64,000 nucleotides of DNA from Aquidulcibacter paucihalophilus. Its GTDB lineage: Bacteria; Pseudomonadota; Alphaproteobacteria; Caulobacterales; Caulobacteraceae. Shown one piece after another: positions 38,457 to 48,174 of the stretch. The translations under genes were made by a program, and so were the position numbers. The notes beneath the pieces are model-generated. The model ran no database searches. It was given only the letters and a program-made list of their open reading frames with translations, and was not told the DNA's origin. Where the stretch lies: the NCBI GenBank assembly GCA_030285985.1, contig CP127384.1:434001-498000 (forward strand), given 5' to 3'. Each line of letters starts with the position of its first letter. Position 1 is the first letter of the stretch.

Positions 38457-40070
38457 TCAAATCTTCGTCAGGCGCAGGTCGTGATAGTCGTAGCTGAAGT
38501 CCGCATCCGGACTGACCGCCTTCATCGTCGCTGACACCGGCCGGCCGTTCTCCAGCGTGAAGGTGATGAAGACGTCCTCCTCGCGCCGGTCGGTGAACCG
38601 GGTCCGCAGGGTGTCGCCGTCGTACGGCTCGACCGGCCCGTTCAGCGACGGCGTCCGGCTGAAGCTCAGCCACAGCTGCAGGTCCCGAGCCTGTATCGTG
38701 ATGTCGCCGTACCAGGGGTCGCGCCAGGTCCCGGCATAGGCCGCCAGCGGCAGGGACGGCGGCGCGCCCGCGGCCTGTTTCGCATCGATCTCTGCCGCCG
38801 CCGCGCCCGAGGCCGCGTCGCCCTCGCGGTGCAGCCGCTGGCCGTCCGCGATCCAGTCGAAGCCGGTCTTGCCCATCACGATGTCGGTGATGCCGCTGCG
38901 CAGCGCCCGCGTCAGGAAGCTTTCCTCGGCATTGGTGAAATACGAAAAGCCGGCGTTGCGTCCGGGGATCAGCACCGTGCCCGAGACGAATCCGGGCGCC
39001 CCGCCGCCATGGGTGATCATCCGCTCGCCGCGATAGTCCTGCACCTGCCAGCCGGTGGCATAGGTCGAGGCGATGGCCCGCCCGGGCAGGGTCTCCGTCG
39101 GCCCCGCCGAGTTGGAGATGATGATATTGGGCCGCCACATCTCATTGGCCCGCGCCTCGGAATACAGACGCGTCCCGTCCGGCAGGGCACCGCGCGCCAA
39201 CTGCACCGCGATCCATTTGGCCCAGTCGACCGGCGTGGTGACGAAGCCGCCCGCCGCCCCCGCCGACGACCAGTTCCAGACTTCCTGGATCGACTGGCCG
39301 ATCGTCTGCATCGCACCCTGGTACCGCAGCGGCGGCCCGACCCGACCGTGCGGCAGGGCCGATTTCGCCGGATCGGCCGCGGTCATCAGCGGCAGGGTCT
39401 CGCTCATGCCCAGACGGTCGAGAATCCGCGTCTGGATGAAATCCTCCCACGCCATGCCGGAGGCTGCGGCGACGACCTCGCCGGCCACCACGAACATCAG
39501 ATTGCAGTAGTGGTAGCTGGTGCGGAACGTGTCCTCGATCGGCACATGCGGCACGGCCGCCATGATCTCGGCCCGGGTCCGGTCGCTATTGGGCCAGAAC
39601 AGCAGGTCCCCGGCGCCGAGGCCGAAACCGATCCGGTGGCTGACCAGGTCGCGCACCGTGACCATGTCGTTCAGCTCGGGCTTGGACAGGCTGAAGCCGG
39701 GCAGATAGGTCCGCACCGGCTCGTCCCACTTCACCTTGCCTTCGTCGATCAGGATGGCGAGGGCGGCGCAGGTCACCGCCTTGGTGTTGGAGGCGATGGC
39801 GAACAGGGTGTGCTCATCCACCGCCGCTCCGCCGATCGCCCGCACACCATAGCCGCGCGTCAGCACCGCCTGACCGTCCTTGACCAGCGCCACCGACACC
39901 GCCGGCTGCTCCGGAAAACCGGCCATGACCCGTTTCACATAGGCGTCGACCTGATCGGCCAGCGAGGCGCCGTCGTTCGCCGCCGCCTGCGCCCAGCCGG
40001 TCGCGGGCAGGGCGGCCGCTCCGGCCACCGAGGAAACCAGGGCCGCGCGGCGGGTGAGGCGGATCGACAT
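38457..40070 (-). CDS. Serine hydrolase, class C beta-lactamase fold
   Basis: Exported protein of 537 residues. The signal begins MSIRLTRRAALVSS, possibly Tat-dependent through the twin Arg, and ends ATGWAQA. The catalytic SxxK is SNTK (Ser 94, Lys 97) and the YxN motif is YCN in YHYCNLMF. A C-terminal domain of about 100 residues (YAGTWRDPWYGDITI) is DUF3471-like. It may be a peptidase or esterase; the fold alone does not make it a resistance enzyme. Confidence 0.9.
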   Translation of the reverse strand: MSIRLTRRAALVSSVAGAAALPATGWAQAAANDGASLADQVDAYVKRVMAGFPEQPAVSVALVKDGQAVLTRGYGVRAIGGAAVDEHTLFAIASNTKAVTCAALAILIDEGKVKWDEPVRTYLPGFSLSKPELNDMVTVRDLVSHRIGFGLGAGDLLFWPNSDRTRAEIMAAVPHVPIEDTFRTSYHYCNLMFVVAGEVVAAASGMAWEDFIQTRILDRLGMSETLPLMTAADPAKSALPHGRVGPPLRYQGAMQTIGQSIQEVWNWSSAGAAGGFVTTPVDWAKWIAVQLARGALPDGTRLYSEARANEMWRPNIIISNSAGPTETLPGRAIASTYATGWQVQDYRGERMITHGGGAPGFVSGTVLIPGRNAGFSYFTNAEESFLTRALRSGITDIVMGKTGFDWIADGQRLHREGDAASGAAAAEIDAKQAAGAPPSLPLAAYAGTWRDPWYGDITIQARDLQLWLSFSRTPSLNGPVEPYDGDTLRTRFTDRREEDVFITFTLENGRPVSATMKAVSPDADFSYDYHDLRLTKI

Positions 40071-40148
40071 GGGGGGACTCCGGACAGGTTCGGCGCGGAC
40101 GCTAGCCCGCGCGTGCGGAGCCTGTCCATCGCCGCCTCAGCCCCGGCG

Positions 40149-40796
40149 CTAGGCCCGTGTCTCCCACGCCATCCATACGGCGACCAGGGCGATGCCGCCG
40201 GCCATCAGGGCGCGCGCCGCGGGTCCCTGCATGCGTTTCAGCACCAGGCCGCCGGCGCTCGCCGCGCCCAGCACGATCAGCGAATGGATCGCCACCGCCA
40301 CCGCCAGATGCAGCCCGCCGAGGGTCAGCGCCTGCGCCAGCGGCGACCCGTGATCGGGGCGCATGAAGGTCGGCAGCAGGGCGACATAGAAGACCGCCGC
40401 CTTGGGGTTCAGCAGATTGCCTGTCATGCCGCGCAGGAACAGGCCGCGCAGGGTGCTGTGGTCGGGGCCGTCGGGCGCGGCCGGGTCGCTGTCGCCGCGC
40501 CAGGCCTCCCAGGCCAGCCACAGCAGGAAGACGACGCCCGCCCAGCGGATGATCTGGAACAGCGGTGGCCAGATCAGCAGGACCTGGGTCAGGCCGAAGG
40601 CGGCGGCCAGCATCCAGGCCGCCAGCCCGACCGTCACCCCCGCGACCGCCGCGAACCCCGCCGGCCGTCCCCGCCCGAGCGACACCAGCGCCAGCCAGCC
40701 CATGTTCGGCCCCGGCGTCAGCTCGATCAGGGCCACGGCCAGCAGGAAGGGCGCGATGACGGCGGGATCGACGGGCCAGGCGGCATGCGGGATCAA
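40149..40796 (-). CDS. LysE-family amino-acid exporter
   Basis: Inner-membrane exporter of 215 residues with about six spans. The family signature is VALIELTPGPNMGWLALVSL near the N-terminus, followed by FLRGMTGNLLNPKAAVFYVALLPTF. The start is uncertain: the chosen TTG at 40796 gives MIPHAAWPVDPAVIAPF; the frame is open to 40931, but that part lacks family homology. Substrates are likely amino acids or homoserine lactones, unproven. The 230-base gap to the next gene holds no recognisable element. Confidence 0.85.
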   Translation of the reverse strand: MIPHAAWPVDPAVIAPFLLAVALIELTPGPNMGWLALVSLGRGRPAGFAAVAGVTVGLAAWMLAAAFGLTQVLLIWPPLFQIIRWAGVVFLLWLAWEAWRGDSDPAAPDGPDHSTLRGLFLRGMTGNLLNPKAAVFYVALLPTFMRPDHGSPLAQALTLGGLHLAVAVAIHSLIVLGAASAGGLVLKRMQGPAARALMAGGIALVAVWMAWETRA

Positions 40797-41026
40797 ACGG
40801 GCGCTCCGGGGGTCATGAAGGTCCGCCTCCGACCTATCCCCCTGCCGGCCGGAAGGCCAGAGACCCGCCGGGACCACCCACGGACACCCCATGCTCTGCG
40901 GCGGGGAGGCGGCCGGTTCTGACGGCGGCATAATGAAAAAGATGTAACTCGCTCCGGCTCACCGCGGTCGATATGGAAAGGAAACTTGACGGGCTGACGC
41001 CCGATCACGCGCAGGGGGCGCACGCC

Positions 41027-43291
41027 ATGACTTCCATCCGTTTCCTGCTGCTCGTCGGCACGGCCCTTGCGACCTCGTCGGGTGCCGCCTTCGCCCAGAC
41101 CCCCGCGCCGGCCCAGGGCCAGACCCCGCCGCCGGCACCTGCGCCCGCCGCCACGCCGCAGGAAGAGGCTCCGGCCGAGGGTGCTGAAAAGCCCGCCGAG
41201 GCCGCGGCGCTCGACGAAGTGGTCGTCACCGCCCGCCCCAATGACATCCGCACCTCCAGCGAAGGCACCAGCTACAGCCTCGCCAACGATCTCCAGGCCC
41301 AGACCGGCACCCTGGCCGAGGCGCTGCGCAACATTCCCTCGGTCGAGGTCGACCCGGACGGCAATGTCAGCCTGCGCGGCGATGCCAATGTCACCATCCT
41401 CGTCGACGGCCGGCCCGCCAGCCAGTTCAACGGGCCCAGCCGGGGCCAGCTGCTGCAGCAGATTCCCGCCGCCCAGTACGCCCGTATCGAAATCCTGACC
41501 AATCCGTCCGCCGCCTACAGCCCCGAGGGCTCGGGCGGGGTCATCAATCTCATCTCCAAGCCGGCTACGGTCCGGCCCGGTCAGACCACGACCGGCTCGC
41601 TGCGCGCCAATATCGGCGACACCGGCCGCTACAATATCGGCGGCAGCCTCTCGCATGTGAACGGCCCGACGACCCTGTCCGCCGACGTCGGCGTGCGCCA
41701 CGACGCCTATCTGCAGGAGCTCGAGCGGCTGCGGACGCGGTTTGACGCCGGTTCCGGCCGGTTCCTCGAGGCGCGCCAGAGCCAGAATGTCGAGGGCGAT
41801 TCCGACAGCGTCTTCATCCGCCTGGCGGTCGAGCACAATCTCGACGACAAGACCCAGCTGACCGGCGATGTGCGCCATACGGACGTCGACAGCTTCGCCG
41901 ACAGTCTCGACCTGTATGAGGCCGACGCCGCCGGCGGCGGCATCGCCTCGGCCTATCGTCGTGTCTCGGGCGGCGGCTTCCAGGGCCAGTTCTCCGGCGC
42001 GAGCGCCCGGGTCCTGCGCCGCTTCGACGCGGCGGGCCATGAGTGGTCCAACGAGCTGCGCTACGACCGCAACCGCTTCGGCATTGAGCTCGCCACTCTG
42101 GCCGACCAGCTGATCCCGGTGACGGCCCCCTTCAATGAGCTGCTCAGCAACCAGAACCGCCAGGACCAGATCGGGTTCACCAGCGCCTATGTCCGGCCGA
42201 TGGCCGACGGCGGCCGCCTGCGCCTGGGCTATGAGCGTCAGGGCCTGACCCTCGAACAGGACAACCTCTTCGCCCGCGGTCCTACCCCGGCGACGCTGGT
42301 CACCGATCCCGTCGTGTCCAATGAATTCCACCTCGATCAGACGGTGCACGCCGTCTATGCGACCCTGGAACGGCCGTTCGGCGAGAAGCTGACCGCCCAG
42401 TTCGGCCTGCGTCTCGAACAGGCGGATCTCGAACTGAACCAGATCACCTCCGGCCTGCGGTCGTCGCAGGACTATTTCCGCGCCTATCCGACCCTGAACG
42501 TCTCGTACCAGCTGGACGAGACCCAGACCCTGCGGGCCAGCTACGGCCGCCGGATCCAGCGCCCCGGCCCCGGCGACCTCAACCCCTTCCTGACCTACCA
42601 GGACAGTCTGAACCGCCGCTCCGGCAATCCCGACCTGCTGCCGCAGGAGACGGACGCGCTGGAGCTGATCTGGGGCTACCGCCAGCAGCAGACCTTCTAC
42701 CAGGCCACCCTCTATTACCGTGACACCCGCGACGCCTTCACCCCGGTCACGACCGATCTGGGCGGCGGCGTCTTCCTGACCCGTCCCGAAAACCTCGGGG
42801 CCAGCACCTCGACCGGCCTCGAACTGGTGGCCAGCGGGGCCCTGCATCCGACCCTGCGCTACAATGCCAGCCTCAACGTCTTCCGCCAGGAGATCGATGC
42901 CGCCGGCCTCGTCGGCACCGTCGACAGCGAGGGCGAGAGCGTCTCCGGCCGTCTGACCATGAACTGGACACCGACACAGGAGGACTTCCTCCAGGTGTCC
43001 GGCATCTGGGGCGGCGAGCAGCTGCTGGCCCAGGGCAGCCGCGAACAGTCGACCCTCGTCAATCTCGGCTATCGCCGGAAGATCAATGACGCCTGGTCGT
43101 TCAATGTGACGGTCCGGGATGTGTTCGACGATTTCGGCTCCACCACCACCCTGACCACCCCGACCTTCACCGACCGGGCGGACCAGGTGTTCGGCGGCCG
43201 CGCGGCCTTCATCGGCCTGACGTGGAATTTCGGGGGCGGTCAGCGGCGGCCCGAACAGTTCGACTTCTCGGCACCGACCACCGGCGGGTGA
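41027..43291 (+). CDS. TonB-dependent receptor, outer-membrane beta-barrel family
   Basis: The 754 residues start with a signal peptide (LLVGTALATSSGAAFAQ), then a Pro/Ala linker and a TonB-box-like ALDEVVVTARP. The plug has LRGDANVTILVDGRPASQF, YARIEILTNPSAAYSPEG and SGGVINLISK. The barrel ends with RAAFIGLTWNFGGG. It belongs to the outer-membrane barrel group that resembles TonB receptors but usually lacks a defined ligand. ATG 41027 is preferred over 40973 because the signal peptide begins there. No regulator is adjacent. Confidence 0.9.
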   Translation: MTSIRFLLLVGTALATSSGAAFAQTPAPAQGQTPPPAPAPAATPQEEAPAEGAEKPAEAAALDEVVVTARPNDIRTSSEGTSYSLANDLQAQTGTLAEALRNIPSVEVDPDGNVSLRGDANVTILVDGRPASQFNGPSRGQLLQQIPAAQYARIEILTNPSAAYSPEGSGGVINLISKPATVRPGQTTTGSLRANIGDTGRYNIGGSLSHVNGPTTLSADVGVRHDAYLQELERLRTRFDAGSGRFLEARQSQNVEGDSDSVFIRLAVEHNLDDKTQLTGDVRHTDVDSFADSLDLYEADAAGGGIASAYRRVSGGGFQGQFSGASARVLRRFDAAGHEWSNELRYDRNRFGIELATLADQLIPVTAPFNELLSNQNRQDQIGFTSAYVRPMADGGRLRLGYERQGLTLEQDNLFARGPTPATLVTDPVVSNEFHLDQTVHAVYATLERPFGEKLTAQFGLRLEQADLELNQITSGLRSSQDYFRAYPTLNVSYQLDETQTLRASYGRRIQRPGPGDLNPFLTYQDSLNRRSGNPDLLPQETDALELIWGYRQQQTFYQATLYYRDTRDAFTPVTTDLGGGVFLTRPENLGASTSTGLELVASGALHPTLRYNASLNVFRQEIDAAGLVGTVDSEGESVSGRLTMNWTPTQEDFLQVSGIWGGEQLLAQGSREQSTLVNLGYRRKINDAWSFNVTVRDVFDDFGSTTTLTTPTFTDRADQVFGGRAAFIGLTWNFGGGQRRPEQFDFSAPTTGG

Positions 43292-43427
43292 TCCCGCCGG
43301 CTTCGGCCGGCTCCCAGCCTCCCCCTTGCGTGGCGTTTCGGTCACACCCACCTGAGCTGCAGCCGCACGGCGCGTTGCTTGCATCAGAGGGCGCGTCGGC
43401 GGATTCCGCCTGACACAGGGGACCACA

Positions 43428-46016
43428 TTGAACCTCGACCTCTACTCCGACCGCGCCAAACAGGCCGTCCAGTCCGCCCAGTCGCTGGCCCTCGCCCGCC
43501 GGCACCAGCAGTTCGCCCCCGAACACCTGCTCAAGGTGCTGCTGGAAGAGCGCGACGGCCTCGCCCGCAATCTGATCACCGCCGCCGGCGGCGACCCGGC
43601 CAGGGCCGAGACCGCCACCGAAACCGCCCTGAAAAAGCGCGCCCAGGTCACCGGCGGCAACGGCCAGATCTATCTCGACGGCGACACCGCCCGCGTCTTC
43701 TCCTCCGCTGAAGAGGCCTCGAAAAAAGCCGGCGACGCCTTCGTCACCACCGAACGCCTGCTCAGCGCCATCGCGCGTGAAGGCGGCGTCGCGGCCGAAG
43801 TCCTGAAATCCGTCGGGGCCACCCCCGCCGCCCTCGACGCCGCTATCGCCGAGGTCCGCAAGGGCAAGACCGCCGACAGCGCCGGGGCCGAGGACGCCTA
43901 TGACGCCCTCAAACGCTATGCCCGCGACCTGACCCTGGCCGCCCGCGACGGCAAGATCGACCCGGTCATCGGCCGCGACGAGGAGATCCGCCGCACCATC
44001 CAGGTCCTCGCCCGCCGCACCAAGAATAACCCCGTCCTGATCGGCGAGCCCGGCGTCGGCAAGACCGCCATTGTCGAGGGCCTGGCCCTGCGTATCGTCA
44101 ACGGCGACGTGCCCGAATCCTTGCGCGACAAGACCGTCATGGCCCTCGACATGGGCTCCCTGATCGCCGGCGCCAAATACCGCGGCGAGTTCGAGGAACG
44201 GCTGAAGGCGGTCCTCGCCGAGGTCACGGCGGCCGAGGGCGGGATCATCCTGTTCATCGATGAGATGCACACCCTGGTCGGCGCCGGAAAGGGCGACGGC
44301 GCCATGGACGCCTCCAACCTGCTCAAGCCCGCGCTCGCCCGTGGCGAGCTGCACTGCGTCGGCGCCACCACGCTGGATGAATACCGCAAGCACGTCGAGA
44401 AGGACGCGGCTCTCGCCCGCCGCTTCCAGCCCGTCTTCATCGAGGAGCCCAGCGTCGAGGACACCGTCTCCATCCTGCGCGGCATCAAGGAGAAGTATGA
44501 GGTCCACCACGGGGTGCGCATCTCCGACAGCGCCATCGTCGCCGCCGCCACCCTCAGCCACCGCTACATCACCGACCGCTTCCTGCCCGATAAGGCCATC
44601 GACCTGATCGATGAGGCCGGCAGCCGCGTGCGCATGGCCGTCGACTCCAAGCCCGAGGCCCTCGACGAGATCGACCGCCGTCTGGTCCAGCTGAAGATCG
44701 AGCGCGAGGCCCTGAAGAAGGAATCCGATGCAGCGTCCAAAGCCCGGCTCGAAAAGCTTGAGGACGAGATCATCGACCTCGAGGGCCAGTCCGACGACCT
44801 CACCGGTCGCTGGAAGTCCGAGAAGGAAAAGGTCGGGCAGGGGGCCCAGCTGCGCGAAACCCTCGACCGCCTGCGCGCCGAACTGATCGCCGTCCAGCGC
44901 GCCGGCGACCTCGGCCGTGCCTCCGAGATCGCCTACGGCCAGATCCCCCAGATCGAGAAACAACTCGCCGACGCCGAGGCCGCGGAGGCCGACAAGTCCG
45001 GCCCGCTCACGCCAGAAGTGGTCGACGCCGAACAGATCGCCCAGGTCGTCTCCCGCTGGACCGGCGTCCCCGTGGACAAGATGCTGGAGGGCGAGCGCGA
45101 GAAACTGCTGGCCATGGAGGACGCCCTGCGCCGCCGCGTGGTCGGCCAGGACGAGGCCCTCACCGCCGTCGCCGACGCCGTCCGCCGCGCCCGCGCCGGC
45201 CTCAACGACCCCAACCGCCCGCTGGGCAGCTTCCTCTTCCTCGGCCCCACCGGCGTCGGCAAGACCGAGCTGACCAAGGCGCTCGCCGCCTTCCTGTTCG
45301 ACGACGAGGCCGCCATCACCCGGATGGACATGTCGGAGTACATGGAGAAGCACAGCGTCTCCCGCCTGATCGGTGCCCCGCCCGGATACGTCGGCTATGA
45401 CGAGGGCGGCGCCCTGACAGAAGCTGTCCGCAGGCGCCCCTATCAGGTCGTCCTGTTCGACGAGGTCGAGAAGGCCCACCCCGATGTCTTCAACGTGCTC
45501 CTGCAGGTGCTGGACGACGGCCGCCTGACGGACGGCCAGGGCCGGGTGATCGATTTCAAGAACACCCTGATCATCATGACCTCCAACCTCGGGTCAGAGG
45601 CCCTGGCCAACCAGGGCGAGGGCGACGACGTCGAGTCGGTCCGCCCCTACGTCATGGAACAGGTCCGCGGCCATTTCCGCCCCGAATTCCTGAACCGCAT
45701 CGACGAGATCATCCTCTTCCGCCGCCTCGGCCGCGACCAGATGGCCGGCATCGTCCGCATACAGATGGCCCGGTTCGAGAAACTGCTGGCCGACCGCCGC
45801 CTGACCCTCTCGCTGGACGACAGCGCCTACGCCTGGCTGGCCGACAAGGGCTATGACCCGGTGTACGGGGCGCGTCCGCTGAAGCGCGTCATCCAGAAGG
45901 ACCTCGTCGACCCGATCGCGAAGAAGCTGCTGGCCGGGGAGATCGAGGACGGGTCGGTGATCGCCGTGTCAGCCGGGGAGGGCGGGCTGGAGATCGGGAA
46001 GGCGCGGGTGCACTAG
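43428..46016 (+). CDS. clpB: ATP-dependent disaggregase ClpB
   Basis: Hsp100 chaperone of 862 residues that rescues aggregated proteins with DnaK. N domain ([20 protein letters not shown]); AAA-1 with Walker A Lys 212 (GEPGVGKTA); a long middle coiled-coil region (about 400-520, [19 protein letters not shown]); AAA-2 with Lys 612 ([10 protein letters not shown]) and pore loop GYVGYDEGG. The start is TTG at 43428 with an AGGGGA ribosome site. It ends just before a large inverted repeat. Confidence 0.97.
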   Translation: MNLDLYSDRAKQAVQSAQSLALARRHQQFAPEHLLKVLLEERDGLARNLITAAGGDPARAETATETALKKRAQVTGGNGQIYLDGDTARVFSSAEEASKKAGDAFVTTERLLSAIAREGGVAAEVLKSVGATPAALDAAIAEVRKGKTADSAGAEDAYDALKRYARDLTLAARDGKIDPVIGRDEEIRRTIQVLARRTKNNPVLIGEPGVGKTAIVEGLALRIVNGDVPESLRDKTVMALDMGSLIAGAKYRGEFEERLKAVLAEVTAAEGGIILFIDEMHTLVGAGKGDGAMDASNLLKPALARGELHCVGATTLDEYRKHVEKDAALARRFQPVFIEEPSVEDTVSILRGIKEKYEVHHGVRISDSAIVAAATLSHRYITDRFLPDKAIDLIDEAGSRVRMAVDSKPEALDEIDRRLVQLKIEREALKKESDAASKARLEKLEDEIIDLEGQSDDLTGRWKSEKEKVGQGAQLRETLDRLRAELIAVQRAGDLGRASEIAYGQIPQIEKQLADAEAAEADKSGPLTPEVVDAEQIAQVVSRWTGVPVDKMLEGEREKLLAMEDALRRRVVGQDEALTAVADAVRRARAGLNDPNRPLGSFLFLGPTGVGKTELTKALAAFLFDDEAAITRMDMSEYMEKHSVSRLIGAPPGYVGYDEGGALTEAVRRRPYQVVLFDEVEKAHPDVFNVLLQVLDDGRLTDGQGRVIDFKNTLIIMTSNLGSEALANQGEGDDVESVRPYVMEQVRGHFRPEFLNRIDEIILFRRLGRDQMAGIVRIQMARFEKLLADRRLTLSLDDSAYAWLADKGYDPVYGARPLKRVIQKDLVDPIAKKLLAGEIEDGSVIAVSAGEGGLEIGKARVH

Positions 46017-46025
46017 ACCTCCACC

Positions 46026-46195
46026 TTCGTCATCCTCCGGCAAGCCGCGCCTTCGCGGCGCAGACCGGGGGACCCAGCGGCGCGCGCGAGCGCGACCCTG
46101 CCGGGAGCTCGACGTTCACGACAGCCTGCCTGAACAGGTCGCCTTCGGCGCCGCTGGGTCCCCCGGTCTCGCTGCGCTCGCCGGAGGATGACGAA
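46026..46195. repeat. Nested inverted-repeat element
   Basis: Two nested inverted repeats. The outer arms TTCGTCATCCTCCGGC (46026-46041) and its complement (46180-46195) match over 16 of 16 bases. The inner arms are exact over 20 bases (46064-46083 with 46148-46167; core GGGGGACCCAGCGG). The left arm carries a further small hairpin (GCCGCG/CGCGGC). It fills the gap between clpB and the GIY-YIG gene. It resembles dispersed palindromic elements of alphaproteobacterial genomes and may also help terminate clpB. Confidence 0.85.
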
Positions 46196-46222
46196 AGGAA
46201 TGGAAACGTATAAGTTGTGCGT

Positions 46223-46564
46223 ATGCGCACGCACCGCACCTTCATCGCCACCTATATGATGGGCAGCGGACGGAACGGGACGATCTACACCGGCATGACC
46301 TCCAACCTGTTCTCGCGGGTGTGGAAGCACAAGGCGCACACCTTCGCCGGGTTCACCGACGATTACGATTGCACCCGACTGCTCTGGTTCGAGCGCCATG
46401 CCTGGGTGGTCGAAGCGATCCGGCGCGAGAAGCGGATCAAGAAATGGCTTCGCGACTGGAAGCTGGCGCTGATCGAGAAAGACAATCCAGGTTGGCTCGA
46501 CCTCGCCGCCGACTGGTTCCCCGTAAATGATCCGAACTGGGTCCCGCCCGAAGAGCCGGACTGA
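46223..46564 (+). CDS. Single-domain GIY-YIG nuclease
   Basis: The 113 residues form one GIY-YIG domain: the motif appears as NGTIYTGMTSNL (YTG for YIG), the catalytic Arg is in FSRVWKHK, FERHAWVVEAIRREKRIKKW gives the conserved Glu, and NPGWLDLAADWF ends the domain. Stand-alone members of this type are common in alphaproteobacteria; their role (repair or mobile-repeat processing) is unknown. A GTG at 46217 is an alternative start. It lies 27 bases beyond the nested inverted repeat. Confidence 0.9.
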   Translation: MRTHRTFIATYMMGSGRNGTIYTGMTSNLFSRVWKHKAHTFAGFTDDYDCTRLLWFERHAWVVEAIRREKRIKKWLRDWKLALIEKDNPGWLDLAADWFPVNDPNWVPPEEPD

Positions 46565-46568
46565 ATCA

Positions 46569-47084
46569 TCAGCCCCGCACCGCCTCCCCCGCCACCCGAT
46601 CCGTCCAGGCCTTCTTGCACGCCGCATACGCCCCGCTGTCCCCCGGATGCCGCGCCGCGCACCGCGCCTTCTCCCGCGCATAGGCCGCCGCCGTCTCCGG
46701 CTCGGCCCTCAGCCGATCCCGGAACGCCAGATGCCAGGCGATCATCGGGTCCCCCGCCGCATGGACGTGCAGATGGGCGGCCCGCTCGCCCGTCTCCGGA
46801 TCGTCCATCGTGAAATACCGCCGCCCGGTCGCGCCGTTCTCGCCGCGCCAGCGCCAGCCCAGCGCCTCCAGCGCCGGCCGCGCCGCCTCGATCGCCGCCA
46901 GACTTCCCGCCTCGCCCAGCAGGTCGATCACCGGCTTGGCCGCCAGCCCCGGCACGGCGGTCGAGCCGATGTGATGCAGGGCCGTGAAGGCGTCGGGCGC
47001 CGCCGCCCGCAGGGCCGCGATCAGCGCCGCCGCCCGGACGGCCCACTGCGGATCATGGGGCGCGAGCGCGACGGGTCTGGGCAT
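46569..47084 (-). CDS. GrpB-family (UPF0157) protein
   Basis: The 171 residues show the nucleotidyltransferase-like GrpB signature HHIGSTAVPGLAAKPVIDLL and HLHVHAAGDPMIAWHLAFRDRL. Members adopt a nucleotidyltransferase fold; the reaction is undefined in most. A short basic end (CKKAWTDRVAG) follows. It is convergent with the GIY-YIG gene, 4 bases away. Confidence 0.9.
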   Translation of the reverse strand: MPRPVALAPHDPQWAVRAAALIAALRAAAPDAFTALHHIGSTAVPGLAAKPVIDLLGEAGSLAAIEAARPALEALGWRWRGENGATGRRYFTMDDPETGERAAHLHVHAAGDPMIAWHLAFRDRLRAEPETAAAYAREKARCAARHPGDSGAYAACKKAWTDRVAGEAVRG

Positions 47085-47176
47085 GCGCCATGTTCCCGAG
47101 CGGCGCGGGCGGGGTCAAGGCGGGGGAGGGGCTCCAACCGCTTGACCTCATCCCCTCCGCCCCACACCCTCCGCCC

Positions 47177-47635
47177 ATGAAACGCGCGCCCGTCCTCCTC
47201 ATCCTCGCCGCCGTCGCCTTCGCGGCTTCCGCCGGAACCTGCGCCTGGCTCATGAGCCGTTACACGCCCGGCTACTCCGCCGCGCAGATGTTCATGGACG
47301 CGGATCCCGTCGCCAAACTGGTCATTCTGTTCGTCCAGACCCTGACCTTCGGCGTGGTGGTGTTCGGGGTGATCGGTCTGTTCGCGCGCGGCGCCGCCGG
47401 CGCCATGCGGCTGCTGCTGGCGCTCGCCGCCGGCCTCTCGGCGGCCCTCGGACTGCTGGCCGGCCTCTACGGCTGGATGAATATCCAGACGGCCATCCGC
47501 AACGTCGGCCCCGTCAGGTTCGAGGTCGCAGCGCCGTCCTACGCCGAGACCCTGCTGGCCCTGTCGGTCGGCCTGTTCGGCGCCCTCGTCGCCCTCGGCC
47601 TCCACGCCCTGATCGGCCGCCGGCACAGGATGTAA
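47177..47635 (+). CDS. Small multi-span membrane protein, unknown
   Basis: The 152 residues contain four hydrophobic segments (APVLLILAAVAFAASAG, KLVILFVQTLTFGVVVFGVI, LLLALAAGLSAALGLLAGLY, LLALSVGLFGALVALGLHAL) and a basic end (GRRHRM). The arrangement loosely recalls ExbB/MotA-type proteins but no signature is clear. The start at 47177 is the first ATG that yields a plain N-terminal span. No family is assigned. Confidence 0.7.
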   Translation: MKRAPVLLILAAVAFAASAGTCAWLMSRYTPGYSAAQMFMDADPVAKLVILFVQTLTFGVVVFGVIGLFARGAAGAMRLLLALAAGLSAALGLLAGLYGWMNIQTAIRNVGPVRFEVAAPSYAETLLALSVGLFGALVALGLHALIGRRHRM

Positions 47636-48174
47636 CCGGGTCCGGGCCCGACCTTCCCGCCCCCGATCATCCCGCCCTTTCGAACCCCCGACCGTTCCTT
47701 CTCGCCCCCTCAAACGCGGGCGCAGACTTTATTTGCCATCCCCCCTCCGGCGCCCGGCTAGACTCCGGGGTCGAGGCCCGCGTGGCCTCGCCGTCGCCTG
47801 CCCGGTCTTTGACAATCCCATCCCGACCCCGCCCGACCGCCCCAGGTCCGGCGCGCATCCCCCCAAGGCCGAGGGGCGAGAAGACAGCTTTTCGCAATTT
47901 TTCGAGGGTAGCCCGCGCGAAGCGCCAGGCCGCGTCGGGTCGACCCGAAGGGCGGCGCGTAGCAGTCACAGGGCGGAGCCCTGTGACCGCGGCCCACCAA
48001 GGATGTTTGTTGGCGTTTCGCGAATGAACACCTGCCGTCATTCGCGAACGGCAGCCGCCCGAAACCGCAATCGACATGGCGGCGGCCCCGGCGGCCCCTC
48101 ACGGTCCGTCCATCGAAACGGCCCGCCCAAAACCACCTCCGGAAATCGGGCTGCTCACACAAGGGACTTCCGCC
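47636..48174. other. 539-bp gene-free stretch rich in palindromes
   Basis: No convincing protein gene. Visible structures are CGAGGCC/GGCCTCG (47772-47790), TCGGGTC/GACCCGA (47935-47948), a perfect 10-bp stem GTCACAGGGC-GGA-GCCCTGTGAC (47965-47987), and an interleaved pair at 48017-48054. A -10-like GGCTAGACT (about 47756) precedes them. It may be a non-coding RNA or a decayed dispersed repeat. Confidence 0.5.
48017..48054. repeat. Interleaved inverted repeats (pseudoknot-type order)
   Basis: TTCGCGAATGA (48017-48027) pairs exactly with TCATTCGCGAA (48038-48048). CTGCCG (48032-48037) pairs with CGGCAG (48049-48054). The order A-B-A'-B' means the two stems either form a pseudoknot or exclude each other. 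Confidence 0.6.

Noticed and set aside
38457..40070. Serine hydrolase as an antibiotic-resistance beta-lactamase
   Set aside because: The SxxK and YxN motifs show only the fold; the long C-terminal domain and lack of AmpR-type context argue for a peptidase or esterase.
43325..43352. Possible heat-shock (sigma-32) promoter before clpB: CTTGCG then CACCCACCT
   Set aside because: The -35 CTTG fits, but the -10 is a poor match to the known CCCCAT-type element, so I do not call it.
43209..45479. Long reverse frame opposite clpB
   Set aside because: Antisense shadow of clpB with a repetitive Gly/Asp/Val composition.
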